Shown one piece after another: positions 1 through 10,743 of a stretch of 64,000 nucleotides of DNA; the stretch's first letter is position 1, and every line of letters begins with the position of its first letter. The stretch lies in the NCBI GenBank assembly GCA_964030785.1, contig OZ034969.1, forward strand, positions 33,811,601-33,875,600, given 5' to 3'. The notes below the pieces were generated by a model. The model was not told where the DNA came from. It made no database searches and saw only the letters and a program-made list of their open reading frames with translations. The stretch is from Siderastrea siderea. Taxonomy: Eukaryota > Cnidaria > Anthozoa > Scleractinia > Rhizangiidae. Both the position numbers and the translations under genes were made by a program.

Positions 1-5
1 CCTAT

Positions 6-51
6 CTTAGGGTCGTCACGCAATGCTCCTCCCCAGAGTGACGACCCTAAG
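6..51. repeat. short perfect hairpin (MITE remnant)
   Basis: The 14-base arm CTTAGGGTCGTCAC at the left is matched by its exact reverse complement ending at base 51, with an 18-base loop. A related arm (GGGTCGTCACGCAA) recurs at 36580, so this is probably an internally deleted foldback element rather than a chance palindrome. Confidence 0.6.
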
Positions 52-91
52 AACGGCTGCGCAGGAGACTAGAGCGCCTATGGATATTAGT

Positions 92-755
92 GTTTCGGAT
101 GGGGCGCTTATTCGGGGACGGCGTTCTTTAAAAAATATAACATTTGTAAAGGATAACAAGCAAATGTTAACAACAAAATAAGCACGTTTCAAATGCCGAT
201 AACTGTCACCTTTTGGTGGCAAAAAATCCTTGCGGTATTTTTACACTATGAGTGTCGATGTCACTGTCCCCTTCGTGATTGTAATTCAGGAAAATAAATT
301 TCCGAGGCTGCTTTAGATTGATTTGAACCGTACTTGTTTAGTATTGATCCCCCAACAATTCAGTCTGATGATGCTTCGATTATTAAAGCGCTGTACTGCT
401 GTGCATGAAAGCAGCGCTTATTCAAGGGCGGCGCTCTTTAATATTTTTGCTCTCAGATGCAGCGCAAGGTTTCAAATACCAATAACTGTCACCTTTTGGT
501 GGCAAAAAATCCTTGCGGTATTTTTACACTATGAGTGCCGATGTCACTGTCTCCTTCGTTATTGTAATTCAGGAAAATAAATTTCCGAGGCTGGTTTAGA
601 TTGATTTGAACCGTACTTGTTTAGTATGGATCCCCCAACAATTCAGTCTGATGATGCTTCGATTATTGAAGCGCTGTACTGCTGTGCATGAAAGCGGCGC
701 TTATTCAAGGGCGGCGCTCTTTATTATTTTTGCTCTCAGATGCAGCGCTTGATCG
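92..755. repeat. tandem repeat, period about 283 bp, about 2.3 units
   Basis: The block beginning ATAACTGTCACCTTTT at 199 recurs at 482, 283 bases later, with few changes over the whole period. A partial earlier unit is visible at 92-145. Each unit carries two GC-rich CGGCGCT-like boxes separated by AT-rich sequence. No coding potential is evident; the 85-aa frame at 323-580 lies across the repeat and is not credible as a gene. Confidence 0.8.
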
Positions 756-794
756 AGGGCGGTGCTTGATCGGGGGAGACGCTTAATCGAGCAA

Positions 795-1440
795 ATACCG
801 TACTACTCTCGAAAAGGAGCCCCCAGGGATGTTTTCCAAACACTAGACTTTTCTTGAGAAAAACAGGGCTGCTCGGGGACTAAGTAGAATTTCTGTTTAC
901 CAATTTTGTTTTCGTTGAGAAACGTTTGGACTTAACACACTCGTATGGGTGAAATCTAGAAGCTCTTACGAGACGCAGATATCTTCAACCTCAACCTCTT
1001 ATGTTGCTTTCCATGCTGGTCGCACTCGCAAATCGACCAATTTTCGAAACAAGTTGGCGATCGCTTGCCCGGATTGCATGCTTTACGCAACCGAAAGAAT
1101 GGTGTTAAATTGACGATATCTGCTCATCGAATCTGCGCATACTGAGTAATTTAAAAATAGCTAGCGTGTTATCTTTACATTTTAAAATAGTATTGTTAAG
1201 ATTGTCAAAAGCAAATACCGTCAGATCAAGAATTTTCCTTAAGTAAACACCAGCTATCAGATGCGCAGTACAAATTTCTGCTTGTAATATTGTTGACTAA
1301 AATGCTCATGTGCACCGCGTTCTCTTAGAGCAACGTCTTTGGAGTTTCAACATATAATCCTAATGGCCTAAAACAATTTAGTTTTCTGCAGTGGTTTAAG
1401 CATAATGCTTTCTTTGTTGAATCATGCGAACTTCAGGGTC
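795..1440. repeat. dispersed repeat family, copy 1
   Basis: The succession of blocks here (ACTTTTCTTGAGAAA, CACCAGCTATCAGATG, GACTAAAATGCTCATGTG, GTCTTTGGAGTTTCAAC) recurs in the same order at about 40695-41010 and 41340-41640. The motif TATAATTGCAGCAAAAGAT at about 1785 has a counterpart at 41651, so the family may extend to about 1830. No protein is recognisable. Confidence 0.65.
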
Positions 1441-2115
1441 ACATACATACATGCACTTTATTTCTACTCGAATTACCAGTGTAGCTCAGACTGTTGAGCT
1501 AATATCTTCGAGAAAGAAAAAATAATAGTAGTAATAAAGTAATAATAAAAAGTAAATTGATTAATCAATTGATTAAATCATTTAAAATAATTGAAAGTTA
1601 TTAAAATACTAAGAGTTCGTGTTCCTTATGGCTTTTTTGAAGACTTTTAGCGATGTCATTTTTCTCATACTGTCTGAGAGCGAGTTCCAAAATTTACATC
1701 TTCATATTTAATTGACTCGAGTTCATAACTTGTTGTTCTCGGTTCAGGTAAGGTCAGAATATTCTTTCCTCTCAAACTATTTATAATTGCAGCAAAAGAT
1801 CTTACCTGGTTTACGGTTATTACATTTATGGTTAGTATTACATATATAGTTGATTTGTATTAGCCGAGCTACTTCGCGGGCCGAAGGCCCCTCGAGAGCG
1901 GAGCTTTTTGTGGTCATGAGGTCATTCATGTCCGTACGTCGCAACATGCTTCATGTAGCATGTTGGAAGTGTCCTTGAATGCTCACGTGTCTATGCTGGA
2001 GCTGGAGAAAAATGGCGGACTACTAAACGCTTCAGCATAAATACTCTTCTTTAACTTGCTTGAGGCTAAAAGTGAAAGGCTTAAAGTACTTTCGTGGAGC
2101 ACTGTTAAGATAAGA
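1441..2115. other. non-coding AT-rich stretch with a GC-rich repeat border
   Basis: No gene is seen. Bases 1515-1610 are very AT-rich. Bases 1860-1960 carry a GC-rich block with GGAGCT-type motifs that resembles the ends of the repeat at 53415-55315, so the unit duplicated downstream may be bordered by a dispersed repeat here. Confidence 0.4.
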
Positions 2116-3091
2116 CTGATGTTATAACGTGGTAAAGAGCAATATCTCATACACTGGACACTGACAAGAAGCAAAAGGAGACGTTTAATCTCAAGTCAAC
2201 AATATGGCCGCTGGTTTTCGTACGCTGGATTTTTTGGTGTCCTTGAAATGAAGACTGCATTCCTTTTAAAAGCTCTACATGAAAGGGAAAAGACCTTAAG
2301 AATACTCTGGGTATAGAAGAAATATAGAATAGAAGAAATATAGAAGAAATATTGGAGAGCTAACTGCTTCAGTAGAAGGTTAAAAATACTTACTCGAGGA
2401 CAGACTTTTTTTTTCAGAGGAGATCTGGAAAGCGACCATCTCAAAAGACCACATGAGCCTCAAACTTTCGGTTAAATTCTCAAGTTCTTCTTTCACTATC
2501 ACGGTAAAGTATATTACGTATTGATTGTGTGGATTTACATTAAAAGAATTGTTTAATTGAGAAAATTTCTATGTTGAAAATAATTTTCTTAAGATGTTCA
2601 AGTGAATTAAATTCTCTTTTTCTGTGTTTAAAAATATTAATTAATGGAATTTCATCAATAAACCATTTGTAAGGTTAAAAAACCCAAATCTTCTATTGCA
2701 GTTTTTACATTTCAAGTTTGTTTGGCAATGTTTATTTCGCAACTTGTGTGTATTGTTAATACTAACAACTCTAGACTGAGTTAGTGTTGATTTTCAAGAA
2801 GCCATTTTGTTGTTCCTCGGTGCCCCTGCGAATTGGGTTGTTTCGATGATGACTTCTTTGTCGCCAATATTTTTTTTCCTTAGTCATGTTTTTATATACT
2901 TTTATATATACATATATATACGCCAATATTGCCTGAAGAGTGTGGTCATCCTTTGGCCATACGAAACAGAGCTGTAGCAATAAAGCGATGAAATACATCT
3001 GAAGCCTGGAATAATTTTCGTTATAATATTTACTGCTCCTGAAAAGTTGAGCGCTCTCTGAAAACCATTCTACACATTTGCAGATTGAATT

Positions 3092-3093
3092 TA

Positions 3094-3115
<22 letters not shown>
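3092..3115. repeat. (AT)n microsatellite
   Basis: A run of alternating AT is followed by a T-tract. The same repeat is present in copy 2 at about 29031-29052, with a slightly different length. Confidence 0.9.
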
Positions 3116-3124
<9 letters not shown>

Positions 3125-3208
3125 TCATTTATATCCCAATTTGTTTAGTGTAAATAGTGTGTAGTTTTAACGAAGGAAGAGCCACCCCGTGGATTTCGTT
3201 AATAAACC

Positions 3209-3232
3209 ATTATTATTATTATTATTATTATT
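3209..3232. repeat. (TTA)n tail-like microsatellite
   Basis: An AATAAACCAT motif followed by repeated TAT/TTA units looks like the 3' end of a non-LTR retrotransposon copy whose coding part is not present. A duplicate lies at about 29147-29170. Confidence 0.6.
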
Positions 3233-3468
3233 GTTATTGTAGTCTTGTACACATGACAGTAGTTAACGGACAAGCACGGTCACCGCGGATTTCATCATAT
3301 GTAGGCGTACGATTTATTTCCCCTGGCCTGATAGCAAAAAAACTCGCTAATTATAAAACAGCTCACCTCTAGAAAAGATGCCCTTGTTTTACCGTTAAAC
3401 CTTTGGAAAAAAATAATATTGGACATCAGTTGATCGTGAGTTAAACTCTTTGCCGAATACTGGCAAAA

Positions 3469-4154
3469 GAGTCAATTTGTTTCCGGAGTGTCAAATTGTT
3501 TTCGGAGTCCAAAATTGACCGTCTATTAAGCACAGGTACCGTTTCTTGTACTTAATAAACAGATCCTGCAGGGCAAGTGTACTTATTTTGCAGAAAAGAC
3601 CATTATCTTCGATTATTACGTACAAAGATTGTATTTTCCTCTTATTAAGTACGTCTCTTGTACTTATTAAGTACGAAAAATGTGATTAATAAGGACAAAA
3701 GGTAGGTCTTTCGTTTATTAAGTACAAGTGTCACCAAACTTCGCAAACAATGATTTTTCATACTTGGCGGCCATTATGGAAAAAAATATCGAGGGCGAAG
3801 TGTATTCAATTGGTGAATCTTTAAAGAAAAAAAATGATTCAGGCAAAGTCTTGTTTGTAAATTCTTTCAATTAAGCAACAAGACGACATGGATTTTGTTT
3901 TAGGGGCCGATATTTTTCAAATGTAAGAGTTCGCAGCCCGTCCGATCGCGGATCGATCGATCGAGCGATCAAGCGCTGGCCCGGTGAAAACCGTGAGCGT
4001 TTTTGTTTCCCGTTCCGTAAATCTGTTTTTCCCAACAGAATACTTCGAGTAAAGATAATAATCAGTGGTGTCTGAAACTACATTTCAGTAGGAAAGAGAG
4101 AACCGCTTTGTTTTAAACTAACTGTTTGAAAGTGCGAGATTAAAATCTATTTCA
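3469..4154 (+). repeat. left terminal inverted arm of the 18.7-kb element
   Basis: It begins GAGTCAATTTGTTTCCGGAG and runs to the point where the match to the right arm stops (CTATTTCA). Bases 3530-3730 hold about six copies, in both orientations, of a TATTAAGTAC-like motif. Bases 3946-3985 hold a GATC-rich palindromic cluster. Both are plausible transposase-binding architecture, which is an inference. Confidence 0.85.
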
Positions 4155-6430
4155 TGATCTGTAATTTGCGAAACGGAGTATTTCTGACCTCTTAGCTCAG
4201 GAGTACTCGACGGAGCCGTTCTGCAGGGTCATCATGAGCTGGCTAGCAACTTGTCAACTGGCATAGAAATCTTGCTGGCAATTTGCTGTTACCGAAAGCT
4301 TGCTGGGTCTGTGTTTACCAAATTATTCTATGGCTAGAAAAATGAACTCTTCCGGTTGGCGTGACGAACTGTTCTTATTATAGCTGGCAAAACGTGAGGA
4401 TGTCACGCGGCGTGATTTAATGTTTAACTTCGCAATTAGTGAAATATTGCTTCGGTTTGTCGGTACCCTTTGTTTTGCTGTCAACTAGAGGACGACCAGT
4501 TAATTTTTAATTGCAAAACGATAGTGTGCATGCAATGCATCCAGTACTCTGAGCAATAACGTAGCGGTTGATGTCGTTAATATTTATTACTCCTGCGAGC
4601 TACTGCCCATAGAACATGAAGAGATGGTCGCTTTGGTATATTTTTACTATTTTGGGAAGGTAAGTGGCTAAGGTTTCTTTTTAGGTTGTCCGGGTACCGA
4701 CTCGGGAGCTTTCAAGAAATGAAATTGATATTTTGTCTGATTTAGCACACTAATGAGCAAGATTCGAAGGCGCGTCTCTCAAACCGCTTAAAATCTACCG
4801 GCTGCAATATCTCAGGAATGGTAGGGACTCGAATCGTAAGTAGGCTTGTTTTCACATTGTAGTATTCTAGGGCGTCATCTGGGTAATAAAGGGACGCTTT
4901 TTCAGTTTTCTTAATTCAGTTCCGTTTATATTTGTTGATCGCCAAATTAACCGACCACTTTGAATTTAAAAGCGAAGAAAGGCTATCGCCAGCTGTATAA
5001 TAAGCATTGATACCATCGTGTATTTGAAGGCACTGGGAGCTCAGAAATTCGCGATACACGATACGAGTAATGTTTTAGGCCAAAAACAGAACAGCTCAAT
5101 CTCTGTTAGCGTACACAAATATCCCTTTAAGAAAACACCGAGAAATGAGGAAACGACCTTCACTTATTTTGCTTAAAGTTTCTCCTGGGTGCCTCTGCTT
5201 TATGAACGAAAATAAATACCGATCTATATCACAGACACCCGGCGAGGAATATTGTATACATCAACCGCCTGTTCCACCGTCAGAGATGGCAAAGAGCAAA
5301 AACTGTGGGTTTCTATATAAAAAAAAAGGTACTAGAGTATATTTTACTAACATGGATTTGACCAATAAATGATACGTTTCTCTGGACCACTTCTACCTTA
5401 CAGTAGTGAAACTTAGAAAGTTACACCGCGAAGATAGCGACGAAAAAAGACAGCTAAGTCCTAAAGAAAAGAGGGTATTGGAACTTGGCGGTATTTAATT
5501 TTCTGAAGAATAGCAATAAATTAAATTCAATGAAAAAATAGCCATATTTTCGCCCTGGGCTCTTGCCAAATGCAAACGTGTAAAGAATAAAAGATTCACG
5601 ACCTCAGCTTGACAAAAGTCAAATTATCTTTTCGTTCATATAAACGGATTAAGGTTTTTACCTCTCAGTAATTCCAAAGTACTGGCAAATGGGCCGACGA
5701 ACTGTCTTCGTAATCTTGGTTTGTTCGGTTCTAACGCGTGTTCCTCCACAAGCTCTGCAAGAAGATAGATCAAGAAAAATATCCTATCGCTTTAATGCTC
5801 GTCCGCTATCCATGACATCGATAAGAGGTTTTTCAATTAAAGGTAAGTTCTGCTCAGAAAACAGCTTTTAACTGACGCATTCCACCACGTGCTGTATTTT
5901 TACTTAGAAACGCCGAGGGAAAATCGCTCTAAGCACGAAAACGTTTTCAGCTGCGAGACTGTGCAGTGAGTGCAATTCTGAAATTTCTCAAAATTGTATT
6001 GTTCTTCATTGTTATGATATCAGAGAGAGCGCTAGAGCCACCGGCTGATCATGTACAAACGCTACAAGGGTGACAAAGTTTACCATTCTTTTATGTGAAG
6101 TTACATTTTATACATCAACTATTTTATATTCGTGTCATTTTGTCGTATATTTATGTCAAAACAATTTCTTCTGTGCTAGTGTGATTTTTGCCGTATCAAG
6201 CGATCTTTTATATGCATCAAATAAATCATTGTTTCATACATGAGGTGGTTAACATTTTCATCGATATCAAGTTGCGTGCACATTTTTATACATCAAGAAA
6301 GGGGAGATGAGCTTTTGATCAGAAGTACCATCAAGGAGAAGAGTCTGGCGACGAGTTATCGGGGTTTTTTCATTCCCACTATTCGAGAGTTCTTTGAAAA
6401 AATGCTTTTATTGATCCGGCAGTGTAACAC

Positions 6431-6793
6431 TTGTTTGGAAGAAATAATGATGGTGACCAAGCAGAATTATTAGCTAGAAGGATGGAGCAATATGAGCAAA
6501 CTTTACGAGTCATGTACCAGCGAATAACAGAATCGCGTTCCCACCAACATGCTCTTGGCTTTAATTATGAGCAGTTAATGGTTTCTCATCGCACAGAAAT
6601 TGGAAACATGATAGAAGGTCTTTACTCTGGTAACGACAATGTTGAAAGAGCAACAGAGACAGAGGGAGATCTTTGCTCCATCAGGTACCAAACGGTCGTG
6701 CAGGCAGGCCAGATTTTAATGAAAAAGTTATGGGAGCCCGTAAATGCAACCACCTCTCATCACTGTCCAAACAGAGGTAGTGACAGTGAATGA
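6431..6793 (+). pseudogene. possible N-terminal fragment of an integrase-core-type transposon protein
   Basis: This is a 120-residue open frame; the first codon in the frame is not ATG, and a methionine occurs at about residue 18. The composition is protein-like, with a helical charged stretch (RRMEQYEQTLRVMYQRI) followed by LMVSHRTEIGNM and a polar tail. I recall a similar charged N-terminus ahead of the HTH in a family of animal integrase-core proteins that is abundant in cnidarians, but this is memory and not a search. The HTH that would be expected to follow is found 35 bp downstream on the opposite strand, which would need an inversion. It could also be a chance frame. Confidence 0.35.
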
Positions 6794-6826
6794 TAGTGGT
6801 AGATGCAGCATTAGGGCAGCCATCTG

Positions 6827-7045
6827 ACTAGGGTGCCAAGGTTAGTACATCTCTGATTATATTGTCCAAGGCAACGTCGGTAATCTGAGAAAAATTATGC
6901 TCTTGGCTAACAGGCATACTATTGAATCCTTGACGGTGGCGAGAAAGAGTTCTTGCAGATACACCAAGTATTCTTGCTATGTCACTCCACCTAAAATCTG
7001 GACCCTCTCAGAGTCCTCGAATCTGTTCTTCAGTTAGGCTTACTG
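6827..7045 (-). pseudogene. relic of transposase/integrase helix-turn-helix domain
   Basis: Reading the minus strand from about 7045 gives LTEEQIRGL, an in-frame stop, then RWSDIARILGVSARTLSRHR and further residues to LDNIIRDVL, ending in a stop at about 6827. The pattern of WxxIAxxLGVSxRTLxRxR followed by an acidic LD..I linker is that of the N-terminal HTH in integrase-core (DDE/D) proteins found in large numbers in fish and cnidarian genomes. No catalytic core follows, and the stop shows decay. It is inside the 3.2-kb inverted-end element, which it may once have mobilised. Confidence 0.6.
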
Positions 7046-7745
7046 TTTTTTTGCGAAACAAAACGAAATGAAAAATAAATGAAGACTAAAGTCAGCTAAT
7101 GGTTCGGTGCGCGTTGTGTTGGCAAAAAATTAGATTAATAACTACCGGAAATGCAGAGTTTTTAAATTCAAAGATCTGTATATTACGAAACAAGCTCTTC
7201 TCAGATCGCTGCGAACTTTAACCTATTTCGTTACATTCGTTAACGCCGTCCTTTAATATTCCTCCCTGCAACAATGAATTCTGAACAAAAAGCTACGAGC
7301 CAAGAGGTCAGAAATACTCCGTTTCGCAAATTACGGCAGCAATGTATAGATGAACACTGATCGACGGTCTTCGTTTTCGAGTGGGGTCTTCGTTAAGTGT
7401 CCGTTAAAAATAGATGTAGGATATCTCGAAACTAAGATTTTTATCGTGTTCGAAGACCACCCCGCCATATCCAAACACGTCCAAATATTTTACGAGGATT
7501 GCCGAAAACGTGCCAAAAGTGTTAAGTAGTCAGTGGCAAAAGAAAGTCGTCACGCAATGTTATCAGGCGTGTGCATTATTTTGACATCGGACTGTTGTCA
7601 CGCTACGCTGTTTCATCCAGCTCGCACGTTCACTACGGTATGTTATTTTAACTCGGTCAAAAATCCAATCAAATCACACAAGACCGCACCGCAACAAACG
7701 GCATAATGTTGACTCAGTGTCTCACAATTAGGATCACAATACAGA

Positions 7746-7788
7746 TCTGTAATTTGCGAAACGGAGTATTTCTGACCTCTTAGCTCAG
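7746..7788 (+). repeat. extra copy of the 3.2-kb element terminus
   Basis: GATCTGTAATTTGCGAAACG and the following bases through CTCTTAGCTCAG match the left end at 4157 in direct orientation. It interrupts a dispersed repeat that is continuous in the related copy near 59640, so it may be a solo end left by another insertion. Confidence 0.55.
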
Positions 7789-8400
7789 TGACTGATATCA
7801 AGACCTGGCAATAACACAAAATAAAACACAGTAAAATTAGACAGAATCGCTTTAATATTAAATAAAAACCACACGTTTTCGTATTCACTAAGTGACCAAA
7901 GCCAAGCTAAATAAACACTGACAACCTTTTTTTTCCGGCTATTTACTACATAAAATAACATCGATTTACCTGCAGTCGATGTAGCCTGAGTTCAAGCACC
8001 TCCAAATGTCCAATGAAAATCGAATGTAACAAAAAAGTTAAATAATCGCTTTACCAGTTTTTCGATTCATTGTTGTTTACCACATCCGTTCGTGTCCTCT
8101 GAACCAAGAACCACTACCTTTAATCGGCTTAAATTGTGTTCGTTTCAACTCTCGCAGCTACAATGCTGAAATCGCACAGCTTCAATCTGCTTTAGACGAT
8201 GGATATACTGACAACAATTTTTCAGGATACATCAAACCTGTGCCACATTTTAAAGCTCGGAGCATTTTTTTTATCCATGCAGCTTTGCAAAGAAACGCTG
8301 CAACACTTCGCAAGGTTTTGGCGCCTTTTTCGTTCAGTCATGTGATCATTGTTCCTTTTTAACTCTTTTCTCGTTTGTTTTTCTCTCGCTCTTTCATGAT
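7789..8400. repeat. dispersed repeat, copy within the large element
   Basis: Blocks such as AAATAAAACACAGTAAAAT, GATTTACCTGCAGTCGATGT, GCACAGCTTCAATCTGCTTT and AAGGTTTTGGCGCCTTTTTC have diverged counterparts in the same order at 59648-60480. No coding function is recognised. The 88-aa minus-strand frame at 8222-8488 crosses the repeat boundary and is not credible. Confidence 0.65.
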
Positions 8401-8410
8401 TTTGTGGTAG

Positions 8411-10735
8411 TCCAGTTCTGGCCCCTCTCTCTGTCACGCAACGCTCCGCTCTCGCAGAGAGAGGGTCCAGGGACAATTGTCTGCGCATGCTCGTAATTTT
8501 AGCTAGTTTCCTAGCTAATCGCTATTGCGCATGTACAACGAGATAAGACGAATAAGAAAACAGAGAAGGGAAGGGAAGCGCTGGCGGACGATTTTTTTGT
8601 GCGGTCGCAAAAAGAAAATAATATTTCCCGAATTCGATCGTGTTTGCTCCATGTTTGGTTAGTTGCACTGAGCGATTTCCTCTTGCAGTTCAGATTATTT
8701 TTTCAGAAGAAACAGTTGCTGCGAGCGTTACATGAATTCTTGAAGTACTGAGAAACAGAGGAGTTGTGGTCAATTCAAAAACACTGGATACGGGAGCCGA
8801 GAGAAGGCTAAAGCTTGAGTAATTACGAGGACTAACTGCCAATTTTGTGGTATTTGCTGTTGATCAAAACATTTTGCTCAACCTTTTTTGTAACGCTGTA
8901 ACTAAAAACCTAAATGTTTTTGGAATTTTACCAACTGGCGTTCTTCCAACTGCTTCTTTATAGGTTAGTTAAAGTATGAAACTTTCAGAACGTTATACAG
9001 TTGTAATTGTTGTGCCTTTGCATCAGTAATGAAGGGCCTGGTTAAGGGCTATCGAACACAGGCTTCAGACCAGGGCGGAGAAAGGTTGGGCGATGAAACG
9101 AGCGTGTCCGAGCAAAAAGGTGTGATGCAGTGGATTGGGATCGAATTGGGTGCTAGACCAAAATTCAAAATTCAAAGATCCAAATTCAAAATCCTAACAA
9201 TCTATTAATAGTTTCCGAAAAACGTTAACTTTGGGTTATCTTTTCTTTGTCTTTTCCGCCTTAATCGATGCTAAAAAACTGTCTTAAAACGAGCAGAGCA
9301 AAGTAAAAAGATGGAAAATGGCGTTTGGATGACGCGTGGCATGACGCGTATTTATAATTCGTGCAGCTCGTGCAAGGTGAATCAGGACACGTCCCTAGTT
9401 TCAGTTAATTAATTAAATCAAATCAACATTAACACCGCGCTTCTTCTTCTTTTTTCCCCAAAACCTCTCCTATGCTTGTCTGTTTCTTTAGGCACTACAA
9501 ATAAAATTGCTCCTCAGTTTAGACGGTTTTCTTTGCTTTGTTTTTGTGAGATAAAGGGAGGAGAAATCTGCAAATTTAATTTCACTTTTAATTTGTTTAC
9601 ATACAGTTTGTGGCGTTGCGACGAATCATCGCCATGGCGCGTTGGAAGGAGGCAAAGTTTAAAGTTGCAAAACGCCACTATCTCCAAATATCTCCAGCTA
9701 ATTTTTTATTATGTCATGTAAAATTTATCGGCCTTTAATATATGTAAGATTTAGGGTGGAGTAATTTGGAGCTTTTTTAAAAAAGACGAGGAAAGACAAC
9801 CATGTCATGTTTTTCGGCAAGAGCAAGCATTCGACACTCTCAAATTGAGCGCATTTTTCGGGAACTTACTGTGAAAAAGATTGACTAATGTCCACGCAGA
9901 CATAAGGATTTTAAGCTGTGAGCCAGGACTGTGGAAAAACGTTTTAATCATAGTGCACGGCTGGCTGAAAAATAAGGAAAGAAAATGAGATTTCCGGTTT
10001 GTTGAAAGGTAAATTTTGCCGGCCACCAAACGCACCGGAAGCGCGGAAAGAGCGCTCGTGCCAGTCCTTCTCCGCATCACACATCGCTTGAAGAGCGGAC
10101 TGCTCGTTTCATCGCCCAACCTTTTCCCGCCCTGCTTCAGACTGTTTTCCATCGGCGTTGGAGACGAACGCGCATATTTAATGAGCTCTCTATAGTTTAT
10201 TCGCTCACCTCTCGAAACTCGCAAAATTCGCATCCATACTATGTTGTTTCCAGAACCAAAAGTAAGGCAAAGAAAATTTAAATGCGCCAAAATATTGTCG
10301 AAAACGTCCGGGGAAAACTATTCCTTGAGCGAAGTGGCAGATGTTGTGCCCGGGTGTTGTGAAACAATCTCATTTGCATCGGGCATATTTAATGAGCTTT
10401 CTCGCCTTCTTCATTCTACACTCGAAACTTGCCTAAATTCGTTTCAAAACTCTATTCCTTTTCTCTCTCGAATAAATAAAACTAATGAAAGTGCAGACAT
10501 GCCACAGACATTCCAATCCGCCAAGTTAATCTTGAACTAAACTTGAAAAGTTTTCCGAGTGTTGCCAACCTCACTCGCCACAAATATATTTTCAGTCGGG
10601 CGGGGGTGAAATCAACATCCTGCGCTCTGATCCGCTCTGATTGGTTTAGTGGGAGCATGCGCAGACAGTTGTCCCTGGACCCTCTCTCTGCGAGAGCGGA
10701 GTGTTGCGTGACAGAGAGAGGGGCCAGAACTGGAC
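8411..10735. mobile_element. 2.3-kb element with about 80-bp terminal inverted repeats, TA-flanked
   Basis: The left end (AGTCCAGTTCTGGCCCCTCT onward to about 8490) is the reverse complement of 10655-10735. Both ends are bounded by TA (TA-GTCCAG and CTGGAC-TA), compatible with a Tc1/mariner-type target duplication. No transposase remains; the 161-aa and 172-aa minus-strand frames inside or across it carry no recognised domain. An additional inverted repeat lies within it. Confidence 0.65.
9059..10143. repeat. internal inverted repeat pair of about 50 bp
   Basis: GAAAGGTTGGGCGATGAAAC at about 9081 is matched in inverse orientation at 10106-10140 (GCTCGTTTCATCGCCCAACC), with flanking similarity on both sides. 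It could be a further nested non-autonomous element of about 1.08 kb. Bases 9130-9400 and 9420-9800 between the arms hold no recognised gene. Confidence 0.5.
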
Positions 10736-10743
10736 TAGATTTT

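Larger units (their letters stand above)
4161..7337. mobile_element. nested 3.2-kb element with 37-bp inverted ends
   Basis: GTAATTTGCGAAACGGAGTA and the next 17 bases at 4161 recur as an exact or nearly exact reverse complement ending at 7337. A third, direct copy of the end lies at 7746-7788. It abuts the point where the left arm of the larger element loses homology. No clear target duplication is seen. Between the ends are a short plus-strand frame (6431-6793), an HTH relic on the other strand (6827-7045) and otherwise unrecognised AT-rich DNA (about 4200-6430). The other frames there, for example 5145-5372 and 5689-5871, show no recognisable domain. Confidence 0.6.

Noticed and set aside
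3157..3372. 71-aa frame with poly-tyrosine, repeated at 29095
   Set aside because: The tyrosine run is a translated (TTA)n microsatellite.
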